Assembly (NCBI GenBank): GCA_000403475.2 | Contig: KE159796.1 | Coordinates: 901,736 to 965,735, forward strand | DNA length: 64,000 nucleotides | Direction of reading: 5' to 3' | Source: Lachnospiraceae bacterium MD308 | GTDB taxonomy: Bacteria > Bacillota > Clostridia > Lachnospirales > Lachnospiraceae | Shown: positions 33,568-42,807 of the stretch, piece by piece | Position numbering within the stretch: position 1 is the first letter of the stretch | Layout of the letters: each line of letters starts with the position of its first letter | Made by a program: the position numbers and the translations under genes | Notes under the pieces: generated by a model | What the model saw: the letters and a program-made list of their open reading frames with translations, nothing else | What the model was told of the DNA's origin: nothing | The model's database searches: none

Positions 33568-35610
33568 TCAATGTATCCTGTACATATACAGTTCATGAAG
33601 CGCCCTCGTGGCGCTGATATAGGCCGCCTGCTGAAAAAAGGGGCGCTCTTTTTCCGGAAACACAGTAAATACCTGGTCAAATTCCAATTCCTTTGCCAGA
33701 TAATAAGTGGTAACTGTAAGACCTCTGTCAAAAGCTGTGCTGTCCCGGTCAATATAATGGATAGAAATCCCCCGTTCCCTGACCCGCTCCTTGATCAGCC
33801 GGTAGATATCATAAGCTTCCTCCTCAGTCATTGTAAGAAGGGCGTATGTCTCATAGTCCCCGGAAAGATTCTCTGCCACAGCATCAAATAACATATCAAG
33901 CGTCGGAAACGTCTGTTCCTCGACCTCTTTTCCATGCCTCTCAAGAAAAGATATTCCTGTGAGACCGATAAATTTGGCTGCATATTCCGCAATCTCCAAT
34001 GTATTCCGATAACTCTTATTTATCACAATCTTTTTAAGCTTCTTTCCAAAGACCTTCGGCAGAAAGCTTAAGACATCCTGTCCGCTGCCGTCTAAAGTCT
34101 GCGCCCTGTCGCCGAGAATCGTCATGCGGCAGGAAAACATCTGGCTGAGGATTGTATACTGCAAAAATGAGTAATCCTGCATCTCATCGATGACAAGATG
34201 CCGGATCTCACGGCGGGCCGTCTGACCTTCTAAGCGGTATTTCAGATACAGCATCGGATAGACATCCTCATAAGGAATCTTCCGTCTCTCAGTCTCCACG
34301 TCCGGCAAAGGCTCATATCCATTGTCCTCAAGCATCCGGTTATAGATGTGATAGATATCCTTCATCACATACATCCGGTTGAAGATAACTTGAAGCGCCT
34401 CCGTCTCCTCCTCCGAAAGATTCTTTCCCCGAAGCGTCTCATACTCGTCTGTAAAATATTCCATCACTGCATCCAGACGCTTTAAAAGCGGCGTATTCTG
34501 GAATTTGTAATAAAACAGCTTTATAATCTCCTCCTCTGTCTTCTGAAAACCTTTAAAAACAACTCCCCGAAGCTCTACCAGTTCCTCCTCCAATACAGCC
34601 AGGAAGCCTTCTATCGTCCCGATAAAGGAAGCCGACTGTTTTTCCTGATATCTAAGCTCCTCCTCTCTGTCTGGAAATCTAATCTGACGCTCCAGATAAT
34701 CATATCGGTCCTCACAGTCCCCGGCAACACTTTTAAGCTCCCGGTAAGCGAACAGATCAAAGCTCATCTCCCGGATATTCTCCTCTCCCAATTCCGGAAG
34801 AACGTGAGAGACATAATCCGAAAACACACTGCTAGGAGACAGAATCAAAATGTCTGATGACTTTAATCTTTCTCTGTCATGATACAAAAGATAGGCAATG
34901 CGGTGCAGCGCAATCGATGTCTTCCCGCTTCCCGCAGCTCCCTGAATCACAAGTATCTTATCTTTCGTGTTGCGGATAATGGCATTCTGCTCCTTCTGAA
35001 TGGTGCGTACGATATTCTTAAGCTGCACATCGCCGTTTCCCCCAAGCTCGGCTTTTAAAATATCATCATCAATCTTCGTGTCACACGCAAATGCATAGAT
35101 CAGTCTTCCGCCCTGAATCTTATACTGACGCTTTTGGCAGATCTCCCCTTCCATCTCCCCGGACGGGGCCTGATAAGAGGCCCTTCCTTTATCATAGTCA
35201 TAAAAGAGCCCGCAAACCGGTGCCCGCCAGTCATAGATTAGCGGTACTGCCCCCGCCCGCTCCGCAAAATTCCCTATGCCGATATAGAAAGTCTCTTCCT
35301 CCTCTTCCCCCTCATAACGAAAATCCACTCGTCCAAAATAAGGGGAATCCAGCATCCGTTTTAGCCTCTGCTTTCTCTTTGCCTGCTTTGCATTCGCATT
35401 CACCTGCTCAAGAAGTGCCTGCTGGTTATCATAATCCTCATAACCATACTGGTCCATCTCCGTATAATTCTGCCAGTAATAGTCATGCATGTTGTCAATC
35501 TCTTTCTGTCCTTTCGAGAGCGCTTCTTTCGTCTTCTCAATCTGATCACCGATTTTTCGGATCATCTCGCTTAGATATTCCTTCTCTTCTGCAAACAGTC
35601 TGTCGTCCAT
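33568..35610 (-). CDS. HelD-like UvrD/Rep-type ATPase (RNA polymerase recycling factor)
   Basis: A 680-residue superfamily 1 helicase-like protein of the HelD group: N-terminal coiled coil (about 1-60) that in HelD inserts into RNA polymerase, then a split ATPase with GAAGSGKTSIALHR (Walker A), VIDEMQDYS (Walker B) and a C-terminal TYYLAKELEFDQV motif. HelD releases stalled RNA polymerase. The frame is open from ATG 35631, but only ATG 35610 has a ribosome site (GGGGAG, 9 bases), because the upstream DNA is a terminator hairpin. Complete and separate from yqfC by 77 bp. Confidence 0.87.
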   Translation of the reverse strand: MDDRLFAEEKEYLSEMIRKIGDQIEKTKEALSKGQKEIDNMHDYYWQNYTEMDQYGYEDYDNQQALLEQVNANAKQAKRKQRLKRMLDSPYFGRVDFRYEGEEEEETFYIGIGNFAERAGAVPLIYDWRAPVCGLFYDYDKGRASYQAPSGEMEGEICQKRQYKIQGGRLIYAFACDTKIDDDILKAELGGNGDVQLKNIVRTIQKEQNAIIRNTKDKILVIQGAAGSGKTSIALHRIAYLLYHDRERLKSSDILILSPSSVFSDYVSHVLPELGEENIREMSFDLFAYRELKSVAGDCEDRYDYLERQIRFPDREEELRYQEKQSASFIGTIEGFLAVLEEELVELRGVVFKGFQKTEEEIIKLFYYKFQNTPLLKRLDAVMEYFTDEYETLRGKNLSEEETEALQVIFNRMYVMKDIYHIYNRMLEDNGYEPLPDVETERRKIPYEDVYPMLYLKYRLEGQTARREIRHLVIDEMQDYSFLQYTILSQMFSCRMTILGDRAQTLDGSGQDVLSFLPKVFGKKLKKIVINKSYRNTLEIAEYAAKFIGLTGISFLERHGKEVEEQTFPTLDMLFDAVAENLSGDYETYALLTMTEEEAYDIYRLIKERVRERGISIHYIDRDSTAFDRGLTVTTYYLAKELEFDQVFTVFPEKERPFFQQAAYISATRALHELYMYRIH

Positions 35611-35636
35611 AGTCTCAAACTCCCCTGCCATAAAAT

Positions 35637-35677
35637 AATTTGGGACGGATATCTTTTCTTTCGCTCCGTCCCAAATT
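35637..35677 (-). terminator. Intrinsic terminator after the PH-like gene
   Basis: Perfect 13-bp arms AATTTGGGACGGA (35637-35649) and TCCGTCCCAAATT (35665-35677) with a 15-base loop, followed on the minus strand by ATTATTTTATG. It begins 12 bp after the stop of the membrane/PH-like gene and ends at the edge of the HelD gene. Confidence 0.75.
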
Positions 35678-35688
35678 GTTCGTTCACT

Positions 35689-36111
35689 TTATATCAGATA
35701 TTTTATCTTCCGATTCTTTCTCATCAACTCTTTGATAAATGCTTCATTATCCTCCAGAGCTACAAACACATCCGTCATTCTGTAGGATTCGATACCGATT
35801 CGGTCAAAGGATGCGGCTAAGGACGCCGAATAAACTTTCATCTTCTTGACACATCTGATATCCTGTACAGGAATTTCCTTCGTAAGCAGCCCAAACTTTA
35901 TAGTAACTACTTTCTTTGTGACCGTAACCTCATTCTTAAATAAAACCGGAATAAAATAAAGATCAAAAAGCAGGAACACTGCCAGATTCAAAACAAAAAT
36001 CAGAGATAAATTTCCTGACCAGGTCTGGTAGATCAAAGAAGCAATTGCCACTCCATTTAAAATTGCTATTACAACATACCACCATGTAGCTATTTTTCCT
36101 TTGAATATCAT
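35689..36111 (-). CDS. Two-helix membrane protein with PH-like domain, unknown function
   Basis: A 140-residue protein with two N-terminal membrane helices (about 10-30 and 34-54) and a C-terminal beta-rich part (KNEVTVTKKVVTIKFGLLTKEIPVQDI) typical of bacterial PH-like domains. It is coupled to the sugar kinase gene by an ATGA overlap, but no functional link is evident. Confidence 0.7.
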   Translation of the reverse strand: MIFKGKIATWWYVVIAILNGVAIASLIYQTWSGNLSLIFVLNLAVFLLFDLYFIPVLFKNEVTVTKKVVTIKFGLLTKEIPVQDIRCVKKMKVYSASLAASFDRIGIESYRMTDVFVALEDNEAFIKELMRKNRKIKYLI

Positions 36112-37031
36112 AACTTATCCTCCTCATATTTCTGTACTGCCCACTCCGTTGCGCCGAGCACCTCTGCTGCCTTCGCGCCGCACCGATTGGCAAACTGCGC
36201 ACAGACACGCAGATCTTTTCCTTCTGACAATGCACAGATAAAGCCCGCCACAAAGCTGTCCCCGGCTCCTGTGGTGTCGATACATTCTATTTCTCTTTCT
36301 GCCGGAACACTGTATACTTCCGACTTTGTCTTTACCAGACATCCTTTCGCCCCGCATTTTATGATGACATGCTCTGCGCCTGAGTTAAGAAGACTTTCCG
36401 CTGCCTTCTGCGTGTCCGTCTCACCGGTCAGAAGGGCTGCCTCCTGCTCATTGGCAAAAAGATAATCTATATATACAAAGGCATTTGCCATATCTGACAC
36501 TGTTTCCTTACATTTGCACTTTGTCATATCCGCGCATACAGTGATGCCCTGTTTCTTTGCCTGGGAAAATATCCGAACAAGCTGTTCTGTCCGGATCTTT
36601 GGAAACACAAAGATACTTGCAAAGCACAGATATCTCACTTTCTGTCCATAAGGCATACGGATATCTGTAAGCTTAAGGGCCCGAAGCGTTCCGCCGGGAT
36701 TCGTCAGAAAGCTTCTCTCCCCATCCTCACCGACAAGCACAACGTTGATTCCCGTAGTAATCCCCTTCCTTATCTGCCGCTGCTCAATCACAACCCCTCT
36801 GTCCCGGCACTCCCTGATCAGAAACCTTCCGGCCTCATCATCGCCCACAACAGTCTCAAGCCGCACCTGCTTACCCAGTCCGGCAAGTACAAGCGCCTCA
36901 TTAAGGGCGTCTCCTCCCGGCGACATGCGGATATCCTCCGCCGGATATGAACCTGTCTCAAAAACCAGGCGGTTAACCGGACGTACCAGTACATCGATAA
37001 TCGCCGCTCCGATAATTAGAATCTCTGACAT
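36108..37031 (-). CDS. PfkB-family carbohydrate/nucleoside kinase
   Basis: A 307-residue ribokinase-fold kinase. The N-terminal glycine motif (SPGGDALNEALVLAGLG) and the C-terminal anion-hole/catalytic motif DTTGAGDSFVAGF (catalytic Asp in GAGD) are intact. Sugar or nucleoside substrate cannot be told. It is divergent from a HAD phosphatase and close to an RpiB-type isomerase and a uridine phosphorylase, so pentose or nucleoside salvage is a reasonable guess. Confidence 0.9.
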   Translation of the reverse strand: MSEILIIGAAIIDVLVRPVNRLVFETGSYPAEDIRMSPGGDALNEALVLAGLGKQVRLETVVGDDEAGRFLIRECRDRGVVIEQRQIRKGITTGINVVLVGEDGERSFLTNPGGTLRALKLTDIRMPYGQKVRYLCFASIFVFPKIRTEQLVRIFSQAKKQGITVCADMTKCKCKETVSDMANAFVYIDYLFANEQEAALLTGETDTQKAAESLLNSGAEHVIIKCGAKGCLVKTKSEVYSVPAEREIECIDTTGAGDSFVAGFICALSEGKDLRVCAQFANRCGAKAAEVLGATEWAVQKYEEDKL

Positions 37032-37088
37032 GATATCCTCCTGTACCCACTGCTAATTTATACTATCATCTTTCCTGTCAAAATACAA

Positions 37089-37117
37089 TTGAAAAATCCT
37101 GTCTTTTTGTATATCAT
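37089..37117 (+). promoter_or_regulatory. Probable SigA promoter of the HAD phosphatase gene
   Basis: TTGAAA (37089-37094), a 17-bp spacer and TATCAT (37112-37117), followed by an AGGAGG ribosome site and the ATG at 37139. Confidence 0.6.
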
Positions 37118-37138
37118 GTAAGCAGGAGGAATTTTATT

Positions 37139-37909
37139 ATGATAAAATATATAGCCAGTGATTTGGACGGGACACTTTTAAAAAATGATGCACAGCACCT
37201 TGAGCCGGAAATTTTTGACCTGATCCGAAAGCTCAAAGAAAAAGGCATCCGCTTCATTGCCGCCAGCGGACGTACATACGAGAATGTATACCGCCTGTTC
37301 GGGCCGGTGCAGGAAGATATTTCTTATATTACAGAGAATGGCTCCATGTGTGTCCATAACCATAAAGTGATATCAAGGGGACTGATTGACCGGGAACTGG
37401 GACTTCGAATCATCCGGGCATCGAAGCAATTCCCGGAATTCCACTGCATGCTCTCATGTGAATCAACCGCCTACACAGACTCCACCGACCAGCGGTTCCT
37501 GTACCATCTCCGCGAAGTAATCAAATATAAGCTCAAAGAAGTCCCGGATCTGTGCCAGGTCACAGAGCCATTTTTAAAAATCGCTTTCCTGAACTTTAAC
37601 GGAACCGATGTGGCAGAGCGTTTTTTCAAGGAAAATTTCTCATCAGAAATCAAAATTGTCACCTCGGGAAATCTCTGGGTGGACTTCCTTGCTCCGAATG
37701 CCAACAAAGGCACCGGACTTTCCGACATCACCCGCCATCTGGGCATCCCTTTGGCAGACGGCATCGCTTTTGGCGACCACTTCAATGATATTGAGCTTTT
37801 CAAAGCTGCCGGGACCAGCTATGCTATGACAAACTGCGCCCCCGGCGTAGAAAAATATGCCGATAAACAGACGGACTCCGTGGAATGTATCTTGCGGACA
37901 TTATTATAA
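37139..37909 (+). CDS. Cof-type HAD-IIB family phosphatase
   Basis: A 256-residue HAD hydrolase with the DxD nucleophile motif (ASDLDGTLL, Asp8 and Asp10), the AASGR motif II and the GDHFNDIELF motif IV; the cap sits between motifs II and III as in the Cof/type IIB group. These usually dephosphorylate sugar phosphates or flavin/PLP-type molecules. It has its own promoter and a good ribosome site. Plus strand, followed 113 bp later by an RpiB-type gene. Confidence 0.92.
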   Translation: MIKYIASDLDGTLLKNDAQHLEPEIFDLIRKLKEKGIRFIAASGRTYENVYRLFGPVQEDISYITENGSMCVHNHKVISRGLIDRELGLRIIRASKQFPEFHCMLSCESTAYTDSTDQRFLYHLREVIKYKLKEVPDLCQVTEPFLKIAFLNFNGTDVAERFFKENFSSEIKIVTSGNLWVDFLAPNANKGTGLSDITRHLGIPLADGIAFGDHFNDIELFKAAGTSYAMTNCAPGVEKYADKQTDSVECILRTLL

Positions 37910-37927
37910 TTTTCAAAATTTTTATTG

Positions 37928-37946
37928 ATTCGAAAGCATTCGAAAG
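37928..37946. repeat. Tandem 9-bp direct repeat abutting the rpiB-type promoter
   Basis: ATTCGAAAG occurs twice with one base between the copies (37928-37936 and 37938-37946). It ends directly at the -35 hexamer of the next promoter. The unit holds the palindrome TTCGAA. The position suits an operator, but no regulator can be named. Confidence 0.45.
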
Positions 37947-37975
37947 TGGACAAAAGCGAAATGAAATGTTAAAAT
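37947..37975 (+). promoter_or_regulatory. Probable promoter of the RpiB-type gene
   Basis: TGGACA (37947-37952), 17 bp, TAAAAT (37970-37975), 48 bp upstream of the start at 38023, which has an AGGAGGA site. Confidence 0.5.
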
Positions 37976-38022
37976 ATGCTTACAAAAACCCAAAACAGAT
38001 ACAATTATAGGAGGAATGGAAG

Positions 38023-38463
38023 ATGAAAATTGCAATCGGCTGCGATCCAAACGCACAGAGTGAAAAAGAAGCCCTTATCAAATTTATCGAGGCGAAGGGG
38101 TACGGTGAAGTGACTGATTTCGGAAGTGAAGATCCGATCTATGCCAATGTGGCAATCGAGGTTGCGGAAGCTGTAGCTGCGAAAAAATATGACCGCGGAA
38201 TTCTTGTATGCGGTACGGGAATCGGCGTTTCCATCGCTGCAAACAAAGTAAAAGGGGCTTATGCTGCACTTGTCTCTGACGTATATTCTGCTCAGCGGGC
38301 ACGTTTAAGCAATGACGCCAATATCATCTGCATGGGCGCATTCACCACAGGCAGCAAAGAGCGTGAGATGTTCGTAACCGAATTTCTTACCAATGAGTTC
38401 GTGTCAGGATGCGGCTCCCAGCCCAAGGTAGACCGCTTCGTTGCATACGACAACGAAAGATAA
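38023..38463 (+). CDS. RpiB/LacA/LacB-family sugar-phosphate isomerase
   Basis: A 146-residue isomerase interconverting ribose 5-phosphate and ribulose 5-phosphate, or acting on a related sugar phosphate. The start KIAIGCDPNA, the catalytic cysteine in LVCGTGIGVSIAANK and the NDANIICMGA segment match the family. The usual DH pair after GCD is replaced by DPNA, so the sugar specificity may differ from canonical RpiB. Monocistronic with its own promoter and terminator. Confidence 0.88.
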   Translation: MKIAIGCDPNAQSEKEALIKFIEAKGYGEVTDFGSEDPIYANVAIEVAEAVAAKKYDRGILVCGTGIGVSIAANKVKGAYAALVSDVYSAQRARLSNDANIICMGAFTTGSKEREMFVTEFLTNEFVSGCGSQPKVDRFVAYDNER

Positions 38464-38488
38464 TTAAGTCGGACAGATGACACGGCAA

Positions 38489-38542
38489 AGCACCCGTCTC
38501 CCTTAAGGAAAGCTCCTTCCGGGAATGCCGGGTGCTTTTTTC
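38489..38542 (+). terminator. Terminator between RpiB-type gene and uridine phosphorylase gene
   Basis: AGCACCCG (38489-38496) pairs with CGGGTGCT (38529-38536), closed by a T-run through 38542. The loop is long (32 bases) and contains a smaller AAGGAA/TTCC stem. It separates convergent genes and may serve both. Confidence 0.75.
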
Positions 38543-38544
38543 GT

Positions 38545-39312
38545 CTACTTTTCCGACCGGATCAGCTCTCTTAGTGCTTCCACGGTAACTCGAATGGCCA
38601 TGTCTGTATCGTGGACAACAGGATTTTCAAGGCCCGCTTTCTCCCGCTCCTGGTTGGCCAGCACCAGAAGACAGGTTCCCGCTCTCACATGAAGGCTCGC
38701 CGCAGCAATAAACAGCGCCGCCGACTCCATCTCCGAGGCCAGACATCCCATCCGCTTCCATGCCTCCCATTTATCAAGCAGTTCATACCCGGCAGGCTTC
38801 GCCTCCGGCGAATGCTGTCCGTAAAAGGAATCTTTACACTGGACAACCCCCACATGATACGTCTGCTCTAGCTGCTTCGCCCCTTTAATCAGCGCGTTTA
38901 CAAGCCGGATATCCGGCACTGCCGGGAATTCGATGGGCGCATACTCCTTACTCGTCCCTTCCATCCGGACGGCTCCGTTCGCAATGACGATATCCCCGCT
39001 CATCACATCCGTCTGCATCCCCCCACAGGTGCCGATTCTGAAAAACGTGTCAGCCCCCGCTTTCACCAGCTCTTCTATGGCTATGGCCGCCGAAGGCCCG
39101 CCGATGCCTGTGGAAGTTACGCTTACCTTCGTCCCTTCTAAGTATCCCGTATAGGTGACATACTCCCTGCTGTCCGCCACCAGCTTTGCGTCATCAAAAT
39201 ACTTCGCGATTTTCGCACAGCGCTTCGGGTCACCCGGCAAGATCACGTACCTTCCCACATCTCCCTCTCCTACCTGGATGTGATACTGCTTATTATTCTC
39301 GGAATAATTCAT
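38545..39312 (-). CDS. Uridine phosphorylase-like nucleoside phosphorylase
   Basis: A 255-residue NP-I family enzyme that splits nucleosides with phosphate to base and ribose 1-phosphate. The phosphate-binding [12 protein letters not shown], the RIGTCGGMQ segment and the ASEMESAAL base-binding motif are present, best matching uridine phosphorylase. With the nearby PfkB kinase and RpiB-type isomerase it could feed nucleoside ribose into central metabolism. Confidence 0.9.
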   Translation of the reverse strand: MNYSENNKQYHIQVGEGDVGRYVILPGDPKRCAKIAKYFDDAKLVADSREYVTYTGYLEGTKVSVTSTGIGGPSAAIAIEELVKAGADTFFRIGTCGGMQTDVMSGDIVIANGAVRMEGTSKEYAPIEFPAVPDIRLVNALIKGAKQLEQTYHVGVVQCKDSFYGQHSPEAKPAGYELLDKWEAWKRMGCLASEMESAALFIAAASLHVRAGTCLLVLANQEREKAGLENPVVHDTDMAIRVTVEALRELIRSEK

Positions 39313-39375
39313 ATACTTTCACCCCCGATATCTTTATTGTTATCAGAATAGCATCTGGAGTAAGTTTTTGTCAAA

Positions 39376-40611
39376 TCAATATCCAAGTTCCATGACCTTA
39401 AAATTGCACCGGTCATTCTCCAGATATTCATATCCTTGTAGCACGATTGCCGAGTCATCGGCAGAGATGCAGTCGCCGCCTTCAAAGGAAGCTTTATAGA
39501 GCGCCTGCTTCGCCGTCGGTTCTGTGCCTTCAAGCTTCACCCCGCTAAGCTGCATGCTTTGCAGATCATCCATCCACTCAATAAGAAAAATATGATCCCC
39601 GTTTCCGCAGATATTGACTTCCATACCGGCAACACGAAAAAGTTCCTTCACCGATGGTGTGTCTTCTGGGTTCTCTACAAGTAATAACTTCCCTTCCTTC
39701 TGGAAATACAGTCCTTTTTTTGTATATTTGACCGGATTGACCGGCTCATCCGCATATTCCTGTAACTTTTTTATCTCCTGTTTTTCCGGCATGATCAGCC
39801 AGTTTTTTGCTGCCTTTTTCTTTTTTATCTCCTGATTTTCCGAATATTCTTTTTCTTTGCTGTCTGAGAAACTTTCATACTCCTCTCTTACATACACTTT
39901 TGTACCATCGGCATTCGGCAGAACATGTCTCCAGGCATGTCCGTTCCCCTCCATCCGAAACTCCTTTTTTTCAATAGTCAGGCCGCCGTTACTGTCCTGC
40001 TTTACGGTCTCCATGTCATAGCAGGTTACACACCAGTCAGTATCCGGCGAAAAAGCGTAATTGTCCCCATCCTGCCAGGAAAAAAGCTTCGTCCCGTCAT
40101 CACTCCAGATATAGGAAAAAAACTGCAAACTTTCATTCCATTCACGCAGTACAATATGTTCTCCCTCCTCTGCAAGAAACACAACGAGCTCCGGGCTGGC
40201 TTTTTTTGCCGGCTCTGCCTCATAAGAAACATATCTGCCGCCAGGCGCAATCTGTATGTTAGAGACCATCCTGTCATCCATAAATTCTTTACTTATCGTT
40301 TCCTTCGTATTAATATCAATCTTCCGATAGACATAGCCTTCTTCCTCGTACCTGAGCTGGATGGCAGTATTTGAGCCCGTTTTTCCCCATGCCAGACGCA
40401 GATTATCCTCGCTGTGCCCGCCGTAAGTATATTCCTGTATATTTTTTATAACAATCCCTGATATTCCTTTCCCTTCATCCTCTATATCGGGAAGAGAGAT
40501 TGTCCTGGTCATCTCCTGCCGTGAACATCCGCACAGTATGCTGCCTGTCACAATGACGGTGCTCATTGCCAGAATCGATTGCCGCATCCATCGTTTCTTT
40601 AATTTACTCAT
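39376..40611 (-). CDS. Putative lipoprotein with TolB/WD40-like repeats
   Basis: A 411-residue secreted lipoprotein. Residues 1-29 form a basic signal peptide ending in a lipobox (ILCGC) whose last Cys is the lipid anchor. Repeated segments such as WSDDGTKLFSW and NADGTKVYVREE recall beta-propeller TolB/PD40 repeats. It overlaps the histidine kinase gene by 4 bp and is the last gene of the asnB-two-component operon, so it may be the sensor's accessory protein or its output. No close functional family recognised. Confidence 0.75.
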   Translation of the reverse strand: MSKLKKRWMRQSILAMSTVIVTGSILCGCSRQEMTRTISLPDIEDEGKGISGIVIKNIQEYTYGGHSEDNLRLAWGKTGSNTAIQLRYEEEGYVYRKIDINTKETISKEFMDDRMVSNIQIAPGGRYVSYEAEPAKKASPELVVFLAEEGEHIVLREWNESLQFFSYIWSDDGTKLFSWQDGDNYAFSPDTDWCVTCYDMETVKQDSNGGLTIEKKEFRMEGNGHAWRHVLPNADGTKVYVREEYESFSDSKEKEYSENQEIKKKKAAKNWLIMPEKQEIKKLQEYADEPVNPVKYTKKGLYFQKEGKLLLVENPEDTPSVKELFRVAGMEVNICGNGDHIFLIEWMDDLQSMQLSGVKLEGTEPTAKQALYKASFEGGDCISADDSAIVLQGYEYLENDRCNFKVMELGY

Positions 40612-42122
40612 ACATTCACCTCGCTTCCAATCCCAGGAAAGCTTACCATGAAAACCGTCTCCTCCCCGGGTGTACTGTCTGCCTCGATGTTCCCTCCGTG
40701 TTCTTTCACTATCTTTCTGGAGATGGAAAGCCCCAGTCCTGTACTGCCAAGCTCTCTGGAAAGCTCTTTGTCTGTACGGAAAAACGGTTCGAATATATTC
40801 TCCAAATCTTTATTTTCGATCCCCTGTCCCCTGTTCACTACAGAAACGCATACTTTATCTTTTTTTGCTTCAGCGATCAGCCGTATCGTCTCTCCTGGTT
40901 CTCCGTACTTAATGGCATTGTCAACCAGGTTGATAAAGACCTGGCGAAGCTTATCCTCCCGCCCTTTAACATAATAATCGGTTTCAATTCCTTCTGGTAC
41001 AATCCTGCTATTATACCGTTTCGCCTTTATCTGCATAGTATCAGCTACATTCACAATTAGCGCTGTCAGATTCAAAACCTTCTTGTCTTTTGTCCCCTTT
41101 TCTTCCTGCATCTCTAAAAGCTGTATTACCATCCGGTAAAGCCGTGTACTCTCCCCCAAAATATGCCTCGTCCCTTTATAGAACAGTTCTCTGTCCTCCT
41201 GCCCGTTCTTTTCCATAAGCTGCGCATACCCTGAAATCGTTGTGAGAGGGGTCTTAAGCTCATGGGTAACATTGTTGTAAAATTCCTGGCGGCTGTTAAG
41301 GAGATTACGAATCCGGCTGTTGTCATCCTGTATTCTCTGGAACTGTTCCTCTGCCACATCAAGCATCCGGGTGAAATTCAGCGACAGCTCCCCAATCTCA
41401 TCCTTCCGCCCATTAAAGGTCAATTGTCCTGCTGCCGCGTGGTCAAACTGGCCTTCTGAAAGCCGAAGGGAAATCTCGCTGGTCACACGGCTCAGATTCC
41501 GTATAGAAGAAACCATCCGCCAGAGCATAATCCATGTAATCAGGCAAATCAAGGCAAAAATAACTGCCGTAATCCAGAATGTCCGCTCAAAAGTATTCCA
41601 TTCCCGCCGGTACTGCTCCCCGTAATCAAAGTAATAGCTGATATATCCAATTCGTTTTCCTATAATCTCCACAGGCATTGTAAAATACACTTCGCACTGG
41701 CTGTCTTTCCTGCAATATAAAGTAAAAGTACTATTAAGCTCCATAGCCTTTTCAAAATCTTCCCGCTTCTCGCCGGGCAAAATCCGGTTTCCGCTTTGCT
41801 CTAACAGCTCCCCGTCTAAATTGTAATATGCGGCTTCCCGGTATCCGACGCTTCTTAGCTGCTGCTTCACTGCCCGGACACTTTTTTCGAACCCCTCCTC
41901 CCCCACAATGTCATTGTTAAGAAGAAGAATCTGGTGTATATAAAGAAGCGTGTTATCACGGATTTGCTGCATCTCCTCTGTTATCTGCTTTTCTATATTG
42001 TACCGCATCTGGAATCTCACAAAGCACGTAATAAGAAGGATTCCGCCGATTCCAACTCCCAATACCCAAAGGCTCATCCGAAATAAAATACTATTGACAA
42101 ACTTAATTTTTTTCTGATACAT
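40608..42122 (-). CDS. Membrane sensor histidine kinase
   Basis: A 504-residue kinase from ATG 42122 (the frame extends 15 codons further into the regulator gene). Two membrane helices (about 11-35 and 178-202) bracket a 140-residue extracellular sensor, followed by a HAMP region, the H-box FYNNVTHELKTPLTTISGYAQ, the N-box LVDNAIKYG and the GLGLSISRKI G-box. All kinase boxes are intact. It overlaps the response regulator by 20 bp and the lipoprotein by 4 bp. Confidence 0.93.
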   Translation of the reverse strand: MYQKKIKFVNSILFRMSLWVLGVGIGGILLITCFVRFQMRYNIEKQITEEMQQIRDNTLLYIHQILLLNNDIVGEEGFEKSVRAVKQQLRSVGYREAAYYNLDGELLEQSGNRILPGEKREDFEKAMELNSTFTLYCRKDSQCEVYFTMPVEIIGKRIGYISYYFDYGEQYRREWNTFERTFWITAVIFALICLITWIMLWRMVSSIRNLSRVTSEISLRLSEGQFDHAAAGQLTFNGRKDEIGELSLNFTRMLDVAEEQFQRIQDDNSRIRNLLNSRQEFYNNVTHELKTPLTTISGYAQLMEKNGQEDRELFYKGTRHILGESTRLYRMVIQLLEMQEEKGTKDKKVLNLTALIVNVADTMQIKAKRYNSRIVPEGIETDYYVKGREDKLRQVFINLVDNAIKYGEPGETIRLIAEAKKDKVCVSVVNRGQGIENKDLENIFEPFFRTDKELSRELGSTGLGLSISRKIVKEHGGNIEADSTPGEETVFMVSFPGIGSEVNV

Positions 42123-42807
42123 ACTTATACCCCACGCCAAAAACGGTAATAATCGACTCCCCTGCATGGAGCTTCTTTCTCAGTCTCTGAATATGCATAT
42201 CCACCGTCCGGGTGTCCCCGGCAAAATCGTAGCCCCATATCTCATCCAAAAGACGGTTTCTCGTGAAAACGAATCGGGGATGGGTGACAAGCCACACAAG
42301 AAGGTCAAACTCTTTCGGCGTAAGCTCTACCGGCTCGCCGCACTGTATAACGGTCCGCTCCTGCATATAGATCACGGCATCCTTGATATGCCTGATATGC
42401 ATTCCTTCTTTTTTTCCGTGTTCGCTTTCTGATTTTTGAAATCTTCTGAGCACTGCCTGCACCCGCATATTGACCTCCCTGAGATCAAAGGGTTTTGTGA
42501 TATAATCGTCTGCCCCGCAGGATAAGCCATACACTTTGTCGTCAATCGTCCCTCTTGCTGTCAGCATGATCACAGGCATACTATATTTTTCCGTCAGAAG
42601 CTTCAAGATATCCACCCCGCTCAAGTCCGGGAGCATCCAGTCTAAAAGCACAAGATGCGGAGCGAACTCTTCCGTTATCCTCAAACCTTCTGCTCCTGTA
42701 TAGGCACACCTGACTTCAAACTCCTCTTTTTTCAGATCATATTGCAAAATATCCGCAATGGGTTTTTCATCTTCTATGACAAGTATTCTTACTTTTTCTG
42801 TATTCAT
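42103..42807 (-). CDS. OmpR-family response regulator
   Basis: A 234-residue regulator: receiver domain with EDE acidic pocket (residues 12-14) and phosphorylated Asp56 (LLDWMLPD), and a C-terminal winged helix DNA-binding domain (KEFDLLVWLVTHP, TVDMHIQRLRKKL). It overlaps asnB by 4 bp and the kinase by 20 bp, so the set is translationally coupled. Targets cannot be told from the sequence. Confidence 0.95.
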   Translation of the reverse strand: MNTEKVRILVIEDEKPIADILQYDLKKEEFEVRCAYTGAEGLRITEEFAPHLVLLDWMLPDLSGVDILKLLTEKYSMPVIMLTARGTIDDKVYGLSCGADDYITKPFDLREVNMRVQAVLRRFQKSESEHGKKEGMHIRHIKDAVIYMQERTVIQCGEPVELTPKEFDLLVWLVTHPRFVFTRNRLLDEIWGYDFAGDTRTVDMHIQRLRKKLHAGESIITVFGVGYKYVSEKN

